From Diplosphaera chodatii (taxonomy: Eukaryota > Chlorophyta > Trebouxiophyceae > Prasiolales > Stichococcaceae): a stretch of 64,000 nt of DNA. Position 1 is the stretch's first letter. Each line of letters opens with the position of its first letter. Below, piece by piece: positions 11,919 through 21,788 of this stretch. The position numbers and the translations under genes are program-made. The DNA lies in NCBI GenBank assembly GCA_032358165.1, contig JAALGY010000036.1, positions 248,001 to 312,000 of the forward strand. Reading direction: 5' to 3'. The notes below the pieces were generated by a model. The model was not told the DNA's origin. It worked only from the letters and a program-made list of their open reading frames with translations, and ran no database searches.

Positions 11919-14900
11919 TCACTCCATCACTCTGAGGATCGCACAGGCCAGTCGCACGCCGCTCCGCTCCGCACCCGCTGGGTTGCCGGCCATTGCTGGC
12001 AGGTGGTACAGAGATGCCATGACCCTCGTGCCAGGCAGGGACGCCAGTTGCGCCGCTCGCTGCTGTGCGGGCAATGCCAAGAACTCCTGCGGCGAGGCGC
12101 CACCGAGCAGGGGTGCTACTGCAGCGGCCTGCGCCTCCACATCTGCATGCCAAACACCAGCACTGTTGTGAACGAACAACATCGTCACAGACAGCACACG
12201 GTGCACGCAGCATCTGCACCACAGTGCGCGGCAGCATATCGTCCGATGCATGGTAGCGACCTTGTGTAGCAGACTCGTCAAACAGCCGCAGCATAGCCGA
12301 CGGCTCCACGGCGCTCGACTGCTCGCAGCACACGTCGCCACAGAAGCCGCATCGCCACTGCCGGTGAGCCGTCCCCTGGCCACTGGCGGACACCTTCTGC
12401 AGCGCCCCGCAGCATGCTAGCCGATCTGCGGACACACAGTCGGCTGTTGTGCCGGGCACCATGCCCGCAGTAGAGTGCAGCCATGTAAGCTCTGAGCAGA
12501 CGTGACGAGCGCCTGGTCACAGTGGTTGAAACAGTCAAACAAAGGAGGAGGCTTCCATGTGGCGCACCCTTCCCCGTCGGCGAGGGGAGCACGATGGGCG
12601 GGCCTGCAAGGCGCAAATGGTCCGGCAGCTCACGCCCGCAGCTGTGCACTCTGGCCCACCGAACCACCTCCGCCCCCCCGATGCGCGCATGGCACAGCAG
12701 CAAGCTGAGCAGCCTCGCAGCTGGCGCTGCCGCCTGCGCAAGGGTGTGCAGCGCCGGTGCTGTGTGCAGCGCCGGGGAGCTCAGCACGCCCCGCATGCAC
12801 GTCAGGTTGCGCAGGGATGCGCCCTCACCCCCCTGCACCACATGCCGCACTCAATCTAAGAAGTGCCCTGCTGACTGCTGTCATAGTAAACCAGGATATC
12901 CACTGCACTTGCCAAGCACTTGACTGCAGGCTGTATGGACAGTTGGTGCGAGTACACCGTATTGCACATTGCAACCAAAACTGAGAGCTCTGTGAGTGCG
13001 GAACACACCTCGGTCCATTCGGCCTGCAGCAGGTTGACGGCGGGCGTCTGTTGCTCCGGCACAGCAACGCCGGCCACCGCAATGGAGTGCCCGGGCTGCA
13101 GGGACAGAGCCGTGTGGCGCGGCCGGTCCATGAACAGCAGCCGCAGCTGTAGCTGCCCTGATGGGTCCTGTGTGTAAGAGCATGACTGTTGGTGTTGGTT
13201 CGTGATGCAGCTGAGGCCCACCGCGCATCTGAAAGGAGGTCCAGATGATCTGCGTGGGAAACGACTGTGCTGCCCCGCGGTCCCACGGGTTCTGCGTTTC
13301 CGCACCTCTAGGACGAGGTCTGCAAAAGTCCGGCGGGGCTGCAGCTCCCCGAAGGTCAGGGAGGTCACCCTCGCCAGCAGCAGCGCCTGCTGCACACCCG
13401 GCAACAGGTCCGACATCATCTGCCGCTGCGTGCCGGACCCCTGCGTGGCGACTGCTTGGCTGGGCTGCGCCGTGTCCACCGCGCACATCAGCGACGTCCG
13501 CCCCATCTACATCAGCGCAGGATAGCATGCTTGACCAACGTTGACACAGCACATGATGTGCACCATGTCTTCTCAAGACGTCCATGCACAGCACACATGG
13601 TGCAGGGCCCAAGCTCGCCACAAACACAAGGCACCTCAAGCATCAAACCGCCGGGCGTCGCGCTGATGACAGGGCACATCACGGCAACCGTCTCCGAGAC
13701 CTTGACCAGCTGTGCGATCGCAACCTGCAGTGAAACAGGCATCATGTTGCATGCCTGTCCAGGCGCACGGCAGCAAGAAGACTTGCAGCACAATTCAATG
13801 GCAGGTGCAATGCTCCGAACTGCTTGCAGTCATGCAGTGCTGCACCCTGTCATCCAGCAGCCGCAGCTCAGTGAGGTGGCCGCCCGGGGCCCGCGCATCT
13901 GCGAGCCACAAGCTGCGGCAGCGGCCGGTGCGGCTGCTGGCCACCCCGGGGTGCCCCCAACCCTCGGCGGGCGGGTCGATGCGGGCGACGGTGGCCGCCA
14001 GCAGCCCCTCCAGGAGCATCTGCTGCCCAGCTGGCACCTCGGCCTTATCCACCACCTGACCAGACGAGACACAGGAAATGCTACACGAACCGACCATGGT
14101 CGTTACTCTGTCTGGGTAGAGAGAGTCTGGAGTTTCAGGGTGTCGAATTGCATGATCCTGTATGAGACCGGCGCACACCGTTGACAGGTGAAAGAGCTGA
14201 GTCGCCAACAGCTGGGATGAAGCTTCCAGGGTGTCCAGGACGAGCACCATCTCGGCTGTGGGCAGCAGCCGTGGCGGCTGACCCGTCACCTTGTTCCTGC
14301 GCTGCACCCGGCAGTTGCCCAGCCGCAACCTGCAGCCTGTATGAGCGCTGGCCACTTGAGCCCTTGTAATATGACCACCATGTTGTGTACTGAAGTATGC
14401 ACTGCCCGGGTGGTCTGCCATCAGCATTTGTGGCGTGCAAGGGACCTCGTGATGCAGAGTGCTGCTCAGCAAAGGGTGACATTCACCTGCACCAAGTCGG
14501 GATGTAGGGCCGCTGAACAGGTCTCGAAATGCGCTGTGTACATATTGCTGCATGGTGTCAGCGCCCTGCTGCAGACTGGCATCCCGCAGCAGCAGCCTGG
14601 GCACAGTCGGAGCAGGTTGAGCACCGTTGGCTGGCTGCTCACGTAGTGCCGCTGTGCCATCCCCGCCGCACAGCACGCCATCAACATGCACGTCCATTAG
14701 CAATGTGGGTCGTAGCGGCTGCACATCGGAAGTCTGAAGGAGCTTGGCCAGAGTACTGGTGCTCGCTTGACTTTCCCGCCCGGCAGCCTGTCCACACACG
14801 CCATGATCATCAGCTTCTCGCGCCTCGAAAGACGCAGCGCAGGACAGCATGCACAGCGTGCGCCTTGCACACACCGCAGCTGCTGGCCGTCGATGCGCCC

Positions 14901-15081
14901 ACAGGTGCGTCCCAAGTACAGGCGTCGACACTCCGCCCGGGTAGTCGTTCAGCAGCTGTAGCAGCTGCAGACAGGTGTGCTTCCATGCACCGTGCGGCTG
15001 GCTGCCGCACCCGGCCACGCCCAAGATTTGCTGTAAGCTATTGACGGCATTCACCAGCACGTCAGCCGATTGCTGTAACAT
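11919..15081 (-). CDS. RPA70-like OB-fold / zinc-ribbon protein (SHLD2- or MEIOB-type)
   Basis: Multi-exon minus-strand gene with ATG at 15079-15081 and TGA at 11919-11921. Exons encode successive beta-rich blocks typical of OB folds: LLEGLLAATVARIDPP with LRLLDDRV (about 13850-14060); QLVKVSETVAVMCPVI (about 13700); VTSLTFGELQPRRTFADLVL (about 13330-13400); and QLQLRLLFMDRPRHTAL (about 13080-13170). A zinc-ribbon-like segment follows near 12330-12420 (CCGALQKV...WRCGFCGD), then DESA and a final part with SPQEFLALPAQQRAAQ and RSGVRLACAILRV. The ribbon inside the last OB fold and the tail recall RPA70 relatives. The tail suggests MEIOB and the VTSLTFGEL block suggests Shieldin-2. Both families act on single-stranded DNA at double-strand breaks. 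The first ~150 residues are not recognised and their splicing is unresolved. Confidence 0.5.
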
Positions 15082-15744
15082 GGTCGTAGCCGATCAGCCT
15101 AAAGCAGCATTCCAGTCTACTTGCCACCACGAGATAGCAGAATTTCAGCACAACTGCATGCTGAATGCTCGATTGCCTGCCAGCAGCGCAAAATCAACGA
15201 GATAGAGCTGGCACCCATGCAGTCATATCAAGTAACGAAGCGGTCCTGGAAGCCTCGCCTGTGAGCAGTACAGCAGCTGGCAAGCTACGCCTGTCAAAGC
15301 TTAAATCTTGAAACTTGCAGGGGACATAGCCAACCTTTATTGGACGATGCTACGCAGCAAGCAGCGAGGTGCAGATGATTTTCCAGCTGCGCATGAATTC
15401 TAGAGCTTCATCAGAACGTCCTACGTACGCTCAATGATACTGTATAACTTGCAGCAGATGCCGTTGGGACTAATTTCCTACATGAATTGGTCAGGACTGC
15501 ACAGCAGTCACCGGCTCAGGTGACAGAAGCCCAAATTCTCGCTCTGCAGCGCTGGAGGATGTTTGATCAGCCTGAAGACTGACCCTGCATCAGATTTGAC
15601 ATGCCTTCGCTCCGTAAAGGTGCCCTGCTCTGCTTCGCATATACGACGCGCGCACTTCTGTCTCCTCTGCACTGTGGCTGGTTATGCTTTGCTTCATCCA
15701 AAAACGATGTACTACTGGTCGCGTGGCTGAGTCGCTGCTATCGC
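15082..15744. promoter_or_regulatory. divergent intergenic region between OB-fold gene and MNS1
   Basis: 663 bp between the start codons of two divergently transcribed genes, a DNA-break/meiosis-type gene and a ciliary gene. It presumably holds both promoters. It is less GC-rich than the flanking exons. No defined motif can be named, and no extra gene was seen. Confidence 0.45.
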
Positions 15745-18645
15745 ATGTTGACATGCACAGCTCAAGAACTGAGGTTGGAGCGGGCGCGGGGACAGGAGTC
15801 TCAGAGCGCTGACATTCAGAGGTGGGCACGCACGGAGCTATCACCCACATATCTACACCGCCTGTGGCTTTTGCAGGCGACTCTCAACTCAGCGCAGTAC
15901 TGTGACAATCTAGGCACTTTCACGTCATCCGCGGGTTGGAATCGGCGCAGCGCTTTGTCGACGGTGCAGAGGACCGGGCGGAGCAGCGGCAGTACCAGCA
16001 TGCACTTGCTGCCGCACAGCAGCAGGCCGCCCGGGCACAGGTCCCTCTGCGCATGTCCATGCGCAATGTTACCAAAATCATGCATGCCTGCTGTAGTTTC
16101 TCCTTGTTGGCATGTCGGCATGGTATGTGCCAACACGCTATGGTCCGCAGGCGGAGCAGCAGCACAGGGAGGCCGGGGCGAGGCACGCCGAGGCAGCCGC
16201 TGTCAGTGAGACGCTGGCCAAGCGTGCCCTGGAACAGCAGCGGGCTGTGCGTGAGGTGCAACGACTACAGGTCTGTAGCTGTGAGCGAGGTTTGCGGCCA
16301 ATTTGACAGCTGTGTAGTAGGATGGCGTTTACTGGACACAGCGCATGGCCAATTCTGGGATGCAGGAGGAGAGTGAAGAGCTGCGGGCGCTGCAGTCCCA
16401 CATCGCTGCAGCAGAGACGCGCCTCGGGCAGCGCCTGCAGCTGCAGGAGCGCAGTGCTGCAGCCGCTGCGGCACGGCAGGACAGCATCGCACTCGACCGC
16501 GCGCTGCACCAGCAGCACGCCCATGTGCGGCTGGAACATCCCACACAGCGTGGGGCACCATGAACTGACTGTCAGAGAATAGCACCGGTTCTGCAGTTGG
16601 TACTAGTTGTGCCGACCAGCACACAGTCGAAAAGAAGGAAGCTTGAACTCGCAGGTTGTGCACTCGTATGCAAACATGTGCGCATGCCCAGCTCCATACA
16701 CGTTGGCAGCATGCTGCTGTGCTGCTTCTGGTCGTGACACAGATGCAGACAGGTTAACATTCGGCACGTGCACAGTCGGCGGCCCTGAGCGCTCAGGTTG
16801 GTTTGGTCCAGGAGGACCAGCGGAGGGACGAGGAGGCGGCGCAGCGCCGGCACCTGGCCGTCAGGGGCCGCCAGGAGCTGCAGCAGCAGATCCAGGACAA
16901 TGCCCGCCTGCGCGAGCTGGCCAAGGTGCATTGCGGCTGCTCAGGCGCTGAACTGACACGCCTCTGAGCGCGGTCAGGCAGTCCATGTGCCGCCGTACAG
17001 CGCTTTGCAGTGTGCCCGTCGCCAATGTCCAATGCCGGGACCACCATCGTGCCCTGCAGCTGGAGTACTGCAAGGAGCGGGAGGCGGTGGACGCCATCAT
17101 GCGGCGCATCGAGGCAGAGGATGCGCTGGACGCGCACGCCCGGGCCGCGAAGCAGGCCGACACCCAGGCCTTCATAGCCGCCTTCCTCGCCCAGCAGCAG
17201 CACATCAGGTGCTCGTGCGGACGTCCGCAACCCTCGCCTTGATCAGCCACAGCACGCTGGTTGATTGGCATCAGGTCTATGAGCACACGTTTCCGCCTGC
17301 ATCCCAGTGCACACCGTTCAGTGATCTGTTTGAGCGCACTGGGCAGGGAGGAGGCTGCGGCGGAAGCGGCGCGCCAGGAAAAGGCCATCGAGGAGTATGC
17401 CGCTGCCAAGCGGGAGCAGGAGGGCCAGCACGACGCCCGGCGCGCCGCCAACCGCGAGGTCGCTGACAGGTATGGGCCTGATGCTTCGATACCACATGCT
17501 ACTGTCATGCCACTCGTGATGTGAAAAAGGACGAGCGGTGGCTATTGAATTTCGACGCCTCTGTCACTTGACATGGCATGGGCTTGGTCCCAACCTCTCC
17601 GATGTACATGCAAATAAGAGTTGCTGCAGGATCTACGAACGACTCAGGGCGGAGCACGAAGCGTCCAGCGCGGCCGCAGAGGAGGAGGAGCGCCTCATCA
17701 ACCTGCTGCGGGAGGAACAGGAGGTGTGCATAATCACTTACCCTGGTCATGTTGAGACGATCGAGCTATTACCAGCAGCTTGAACACATTGTTGTGCTGT
17801 TGTGCACTGGGCACCGGGATCCCAGCTGTGGTGGAGTGTCACAGGCTGAGCGGGAGCGCCAGGAGGCGGCAGCACGAGCCGCCCGTGCTGATGCATTGCG
17901 CCGTGACATGGTCGCCGCCAACGCCGCGCAGCTGCGCCTCAAGGTGGCGACCGCTGTGCTGCTGTGATGAACATGTATATACTTTCACTTACATGGGATG
18001 TGCAGATGATCCAGCACCAGAGCGGTTTGCTCGGCCTGCATTGCCGTGTGACCTGCTGGACGATCAGTGACAACGCTTGGGTACAGTCCCACGCGCACAT
18101 GTTGATCAAACTCTGGTGCCTCCGTGTCATGCAGGCCGAGCGCCAGGAGCAGCAGAGGGCGGCTCAGGCGGCGGAGCGCACGGCGCTGCTGGCCAGGCTG
18201 GCGGAGGAGGATCGCATTGAGCAGATGGGTGCGCAGCGGCGGCGCATGCGGGTTGCGGAGCACCAGCGGGAGGTGCAGCGCCTGCTGGATGCCAAGCGCG
18301 CCGCCCTGGAAGACCAGCAGGTGCATCCTTTGGTACTGTGACCTGCATCGTGCCCCTGCATGTTGCACTTGTATGGCAGCTGGGTGTTTGGACTGCTGCT
18401 GGGCCGATGACGCGCCGCCCGTTGACTGTTGTGACGTCCAGCTGGTCACTAACAACAATTTTACTGTGATGCAACAGGCGAAGGAGGAGGCAGAGGACGA
18501 GGCGTGGCGGGTGGAGGAGGCCCGGCGTGCGGCCATTGTGGCTGAGGAACGGGCGAGGCTGCTGCGCGGCGCCGTGCACCTGCGTGACTACCTGCCTGCG
18601 GAGGATGCGCGCCAGATTGTAGCGCTCATGGCGGGTGCCTCGTAG
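15745..18645 (+). CDS. MNS1: MNS1 / FAP127-like ciliary doublet protein
   Basis: Multi-exon gene, nearly all coiled coil and rich in Glu, Arg, Ala and Gln. The start is the ATG at 15745 (exon 15745-15821, joined in phase to 15914). Exons encode segments such as RFVDGAEDRAEQRQYQHAL, LEYCKEREAVDAIMRRIEAE, EEEERLINLLREEQE and, near the end, LARLAEEDRIEQMGAQRRRM followed by REVQRLL and LRDYLPAED, stopping at 18643-18645. The 'EEDRIEQM.AQ.RRM' block and the L..YLP tail are characteristic of the trichohyalin-plectin-homology domain of MNS1 (Chlamydomonas FAP127). In other organisms it lies inside ciliary doublet microtubules and is needed for motile axonemes. The gene converges with CFAP100, another axonemal gene. 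Confidence 0.85.
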
Positions 18646-20619
18646 TGGCGTGTACCACGGAGTCCGGGGCTGTGCAAGGGCGATGCTTGGATGCCTCTCG
18701 TTGGACAAGACGGGGTTGCAAATCGGGTTGCATGCTCAGACACACTAGTTTGCGAGGAGCTGGGTCTGGTTTGTGGCAAACCTCTCCACAAAGACATAGC
18801 ACTGCGGGCATGCAGCTTGTCCCCCATACTCGTCAGCGACATCGTATGCTGCTCACCGCCTGCCGCCAGGTGCCTACACGTCAACGTCAGGGCTTCCTGA
18901 GTGTCACACAAGGGAGTCATGTCCAGGCCATGGGGGTTGTGATGGTCCGCTGTCCTGTGTTCCCTCACCTTGGGCCCTCCGTCCCTGCTGTGCGTGCTTA
19001 GCACGCTGCCACGGCGGCGCTGACTGCTGATTGAAATGGTTGACATGCGCTTGGACCCTCGTCTTGGCTGCAGCGTACAAGAGCATTCACGTTGCATCGA
19101 GATAAGGAAGGACGTGCTTCAGAGCTGATGTAAATACCGTGTGCAAGCCAGACGACGTGCGGAAGCCGGGATGAGGTCACATACCTGCAGCCTGTCCAGC
19201 TCTGCCTGCAAGGCAAAGACCTCCTCATCCACCTCTGCTCGAGTCGCCCTTGCCGCAGCCCGAAGGTGCTCCAACTCGAGTTGCGCTGCCTGTCAAGGGC
19301 CGTGCGAGTGTCACGGAGGTACAAGCAGCAAGCATCAGGGCATCCATGTTGATGACCCAGAACTGTGGCCCGCCGGATGTCTTACGGCCACCTCAAGCCG
19401 CTCCATGGAGGCGGCATTGGCGGCTTGCAGGCTCTGCAGCTCCTGGCCCAGCAGCTTGGGGTCTGTGAAGTAGGATGGCTCCGCCAGCTCCTCCGGTGGA
19501 TCTTGTGGCTCTACTGGCTCCTGCAGCAAACCAAATAAGGCAAACAAGAAGCACTTTGGCTATGTATGACAAAAGTCCTCATGAAACGAGCATGACGTCC
19601 CAACAGATATACAACAGGGTCGAGTATTGCGTTGACCAATGTGTTGCTGACCTGCAAGGCGGCGGTGCGCTGCTGCTCCGCCTGCGCTGCGGTGAGGCGG
19701 TCCTTTGCGCGGTTGTACTCCTGCTGCGAGCGGGCGACGGCCATGTCCCGCTCCGCAGCAGCACCCGCGCCCGCTGCCTCTGCGCGTGCCTGGCGGACGG
19801 CATCACAGGCTGCGGCCCACGCTGCAGCTCGCTGCTGTTTGGCCTCACATCGAGACCGGTACACATCCTGACCAGCAGTCCCCCATTGCTTAGAACGGAG
19901 ACAACAGGGCTAGCCAACAGCCTGACGGCTGGCCTCTTCACGCACGTTGGATTGGTGACATGTGGGCCGACATGGTCCAACATGTATGTGCTTGCAACAG
20001 CGGGCAGATCATGCCAATATATGTTTCAGCGGACCTGTAGCCATGCTTCCGGAGTGAGCTGCGCAAGGAAGGCCTTATATGTGGCGCACTCCTCGAGCAG
20101 CTCTTCTTGCCGGTTGATATCACTTTTGATGCTGGCAAGCTGCGCGCTCAGCTGCTTGATCTCCACCGCCTGGAAGGTGTATTGAACCGCAACATGCTCA
20201 TTCATCATAGCTTCCTTGACTGCGAATGTAGAATCAGACACACCCTGTTGCCAAGCACGCCCTGTAAAGAGACCACGCTGCCTTGGGACCTTGTCCTGTC
20301 GGATGGACGCCTGTTGGTCGGCTCGTCGCACGGCGACCTGCACCTCCTCGTTGTTCTGGCGCAGGAACTTGTCAAACTGTGCAGCGTCCGCTTCCAGCTC
20401 AGCCTCGGCTTTCTGCAGCGTGGCTGCACGCTGTGCGGCAAACGCCTCCAGCCGCTGGATCTGGCCGCGCCTGAGGTCCAGTGCCAGCTGCACGTATGAA
20501 ACCTCCCGCTTTTGCGATATGAGCTGTTTCACACTGTCCGGGTGGGAGCGGTGCCGCTCAGGCGTGGGTGACTGTTGTGTGGGGCCGAGCTGATGTGCTG
20601 ACACGTGATCCGCTCCCAT
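18588..20619 (-). CDS. CFAP100: CFAP100 / MIA1-like axonemal protein (DUF4200)
   Basis: ATG at 20617-20619. The first exon carries the DUF4200 block: LISQKREVSYVQLALDLRR then LQKAEAELEADAAQFDKFL. It joins to AVEIKQLSAQLASIKSDI and YKAFLAQLTPEAW (20040-20190), matching CFAP100/CCDC37 order (KRE..LVQ..L, KAE..LE.DA..FD.FL, IK.LNAQI..IKS, Y..FL..L.P..W). More coiled-coil exons follow (19660-19850, 19370-19530, 19185-19290). In Chlamydomonas MIA1 forms the modifier-of-inner-arms complex with MIA2/CFAP73, regulating I1 dynein. After a canonical donor at 19184 the frame reopens at 19067 and stays open to a TAG at 18588, giving a Ser/Arg-rich tail that would overlap the MNS1 last exon antisense. The true 3' end is uncertain (a possible donor lies at 18968), as are any 5' exons. 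Confidence 0.78.
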
Positions 20620-21265
20620 GGAGTGTGCACTAGCACAGCATGTCTGATCCAGCTTTGAATAACCACCGACACGAGTGTAATACTAGGGTCCTGTGCGTGA
20701 TATATGCATGCAGTCAAGAGTTTGCTGTCCCACTTGGTGACCAAATAAAACCCAGGAACTGCAGGCTTAACAATGATGAGAGAGCAGAGGCCAGCGACAT
20801 TCACCCTTTGCATGCAGCAGATAATGCTTCAGTTTTGCAAAGAGTCAAGCATCGAACGAGTGCCAACACAAGGCCGAAAGGGCGATCCTCTGATGACAAC
20901 AATGCAAGCAATGAGTGTCCAGGCGACACGTTCTGCTGCTAGCGCCTGATAGAACTTGTTGAGAACCGTTGAGACCTGACAGGACACCGGTGGACGCGCA
21001 GCACGCCTCTGCGCCAGCTCCAAGAAAATATGCCGACGTGGCGCCACTGTGTCTGGCACGTGGCCAACCGCTTCCTGCTGCCTCCAGAGGTTCGCGCGAT
21101 TGGTGTCACAGCAGGCAATGGTGCATCAGATGGCAATGTGCTGTACCAATAAGTTGCACTGCGTAGTACAGCCTGTAGTTTCTGCGAAGGAGCTCACTTG
21201 CGGATGTGATCCAAATTGAGCTCGGATCGAACCTGTTTCGCTGGTGAAGTGGGCGCATCTGATGC
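20620..21265. promoter_or_regulatory. divergent intergenic region, CFAP100 / MOZART2-like gene
   Basis: 646 bp between divergent start codons. It presumably contains both promoters, or untranslated or unresolved 5' exons of CFAP100. No other convincing coding exon or structural RNA was seen. Confidence 0.4.
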
Positions 21266-21625
21266 ATGTCTGACGGCAAAGGAACACCGGCAGACGCTTC
21301 TTTCAACCTCGAGGAGGTTGCTCAGTTTGAGAAGCTCGCTGCCCACGCAGGCTACCAATTCGGGTAAGGCAAAGTAAAGCAGCACCATGGTGCCCCTGCA
21401 ATGGACATCGTATCTACGTCTGCGACGAGTTGGCACGGCTTGGATGACTCATTGTAAAGCCTCTGTTGCATCAGACCCGGCGTGACGGAGGCTATCCTCG
21501 AGGGCCTGGCAGCTGCCGTGCCGCCCAAAGGCCTGGCCACCGTGCTGGACGTCCTCAGCAGGCGTCAGGCGCAGGCGCACAGCACAGCAGCGTCCGGTGC
21601 CAGGGAGAGAGGGAGGGCGGGGTAG
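21266..21625 (+). CDS. small helical protein, possible MOZART2-like gamma-tubulin complex subunit
   Basis: Two exons join in phase: 21266-21363 (ATG to GG before gtaagg) and 21475-21625 (to TAG). They give a protein of about 80 residues: an acidic N-terminus, a compact helical core (EVAQFEKLAAHAGYQFGPGV, then TEAILEGLAAAVPPKGLATV) and a basic tail. The core spacing, 'FEKLA..AG....P.V...IL..L...VPP..L..VL', resembles the MOZART2 fold (ELFELAQ.AG....P.V..IL.DLL...V.P...F..L). MOZART2 binds gamma-tubulin complexes at microtubule-organising centres. Similarity of a short helical pattern is weak evidence and an unrelated helical protein is possible; the gene itself looks real. AP-1 mu follows 163 bp downstream on the same strand. 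Confidence 0.55.
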
Positions 21626-21788
21626 CCTTCGCGCAGGTGCAGCTGAGCTGCGCGGTCATCTTGCACATTGATGAGTCTGCACGTCTGCGTGCTCATCATG
21701 TGATGCATCGTTATGATCAATGCTGAGTATCACTCGCTGGTGCAGGGTCAACGCACGGCGCTGCCTACAGCGGCCGGCCGGGGTCACC

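Noticed and set aside
19690..20190. Plus-strand open frame of about 236 codons over the CFAP100 gene
   Set aside because: Composition is incoherent and the opposite strand encodes clear coiled-coil exons.
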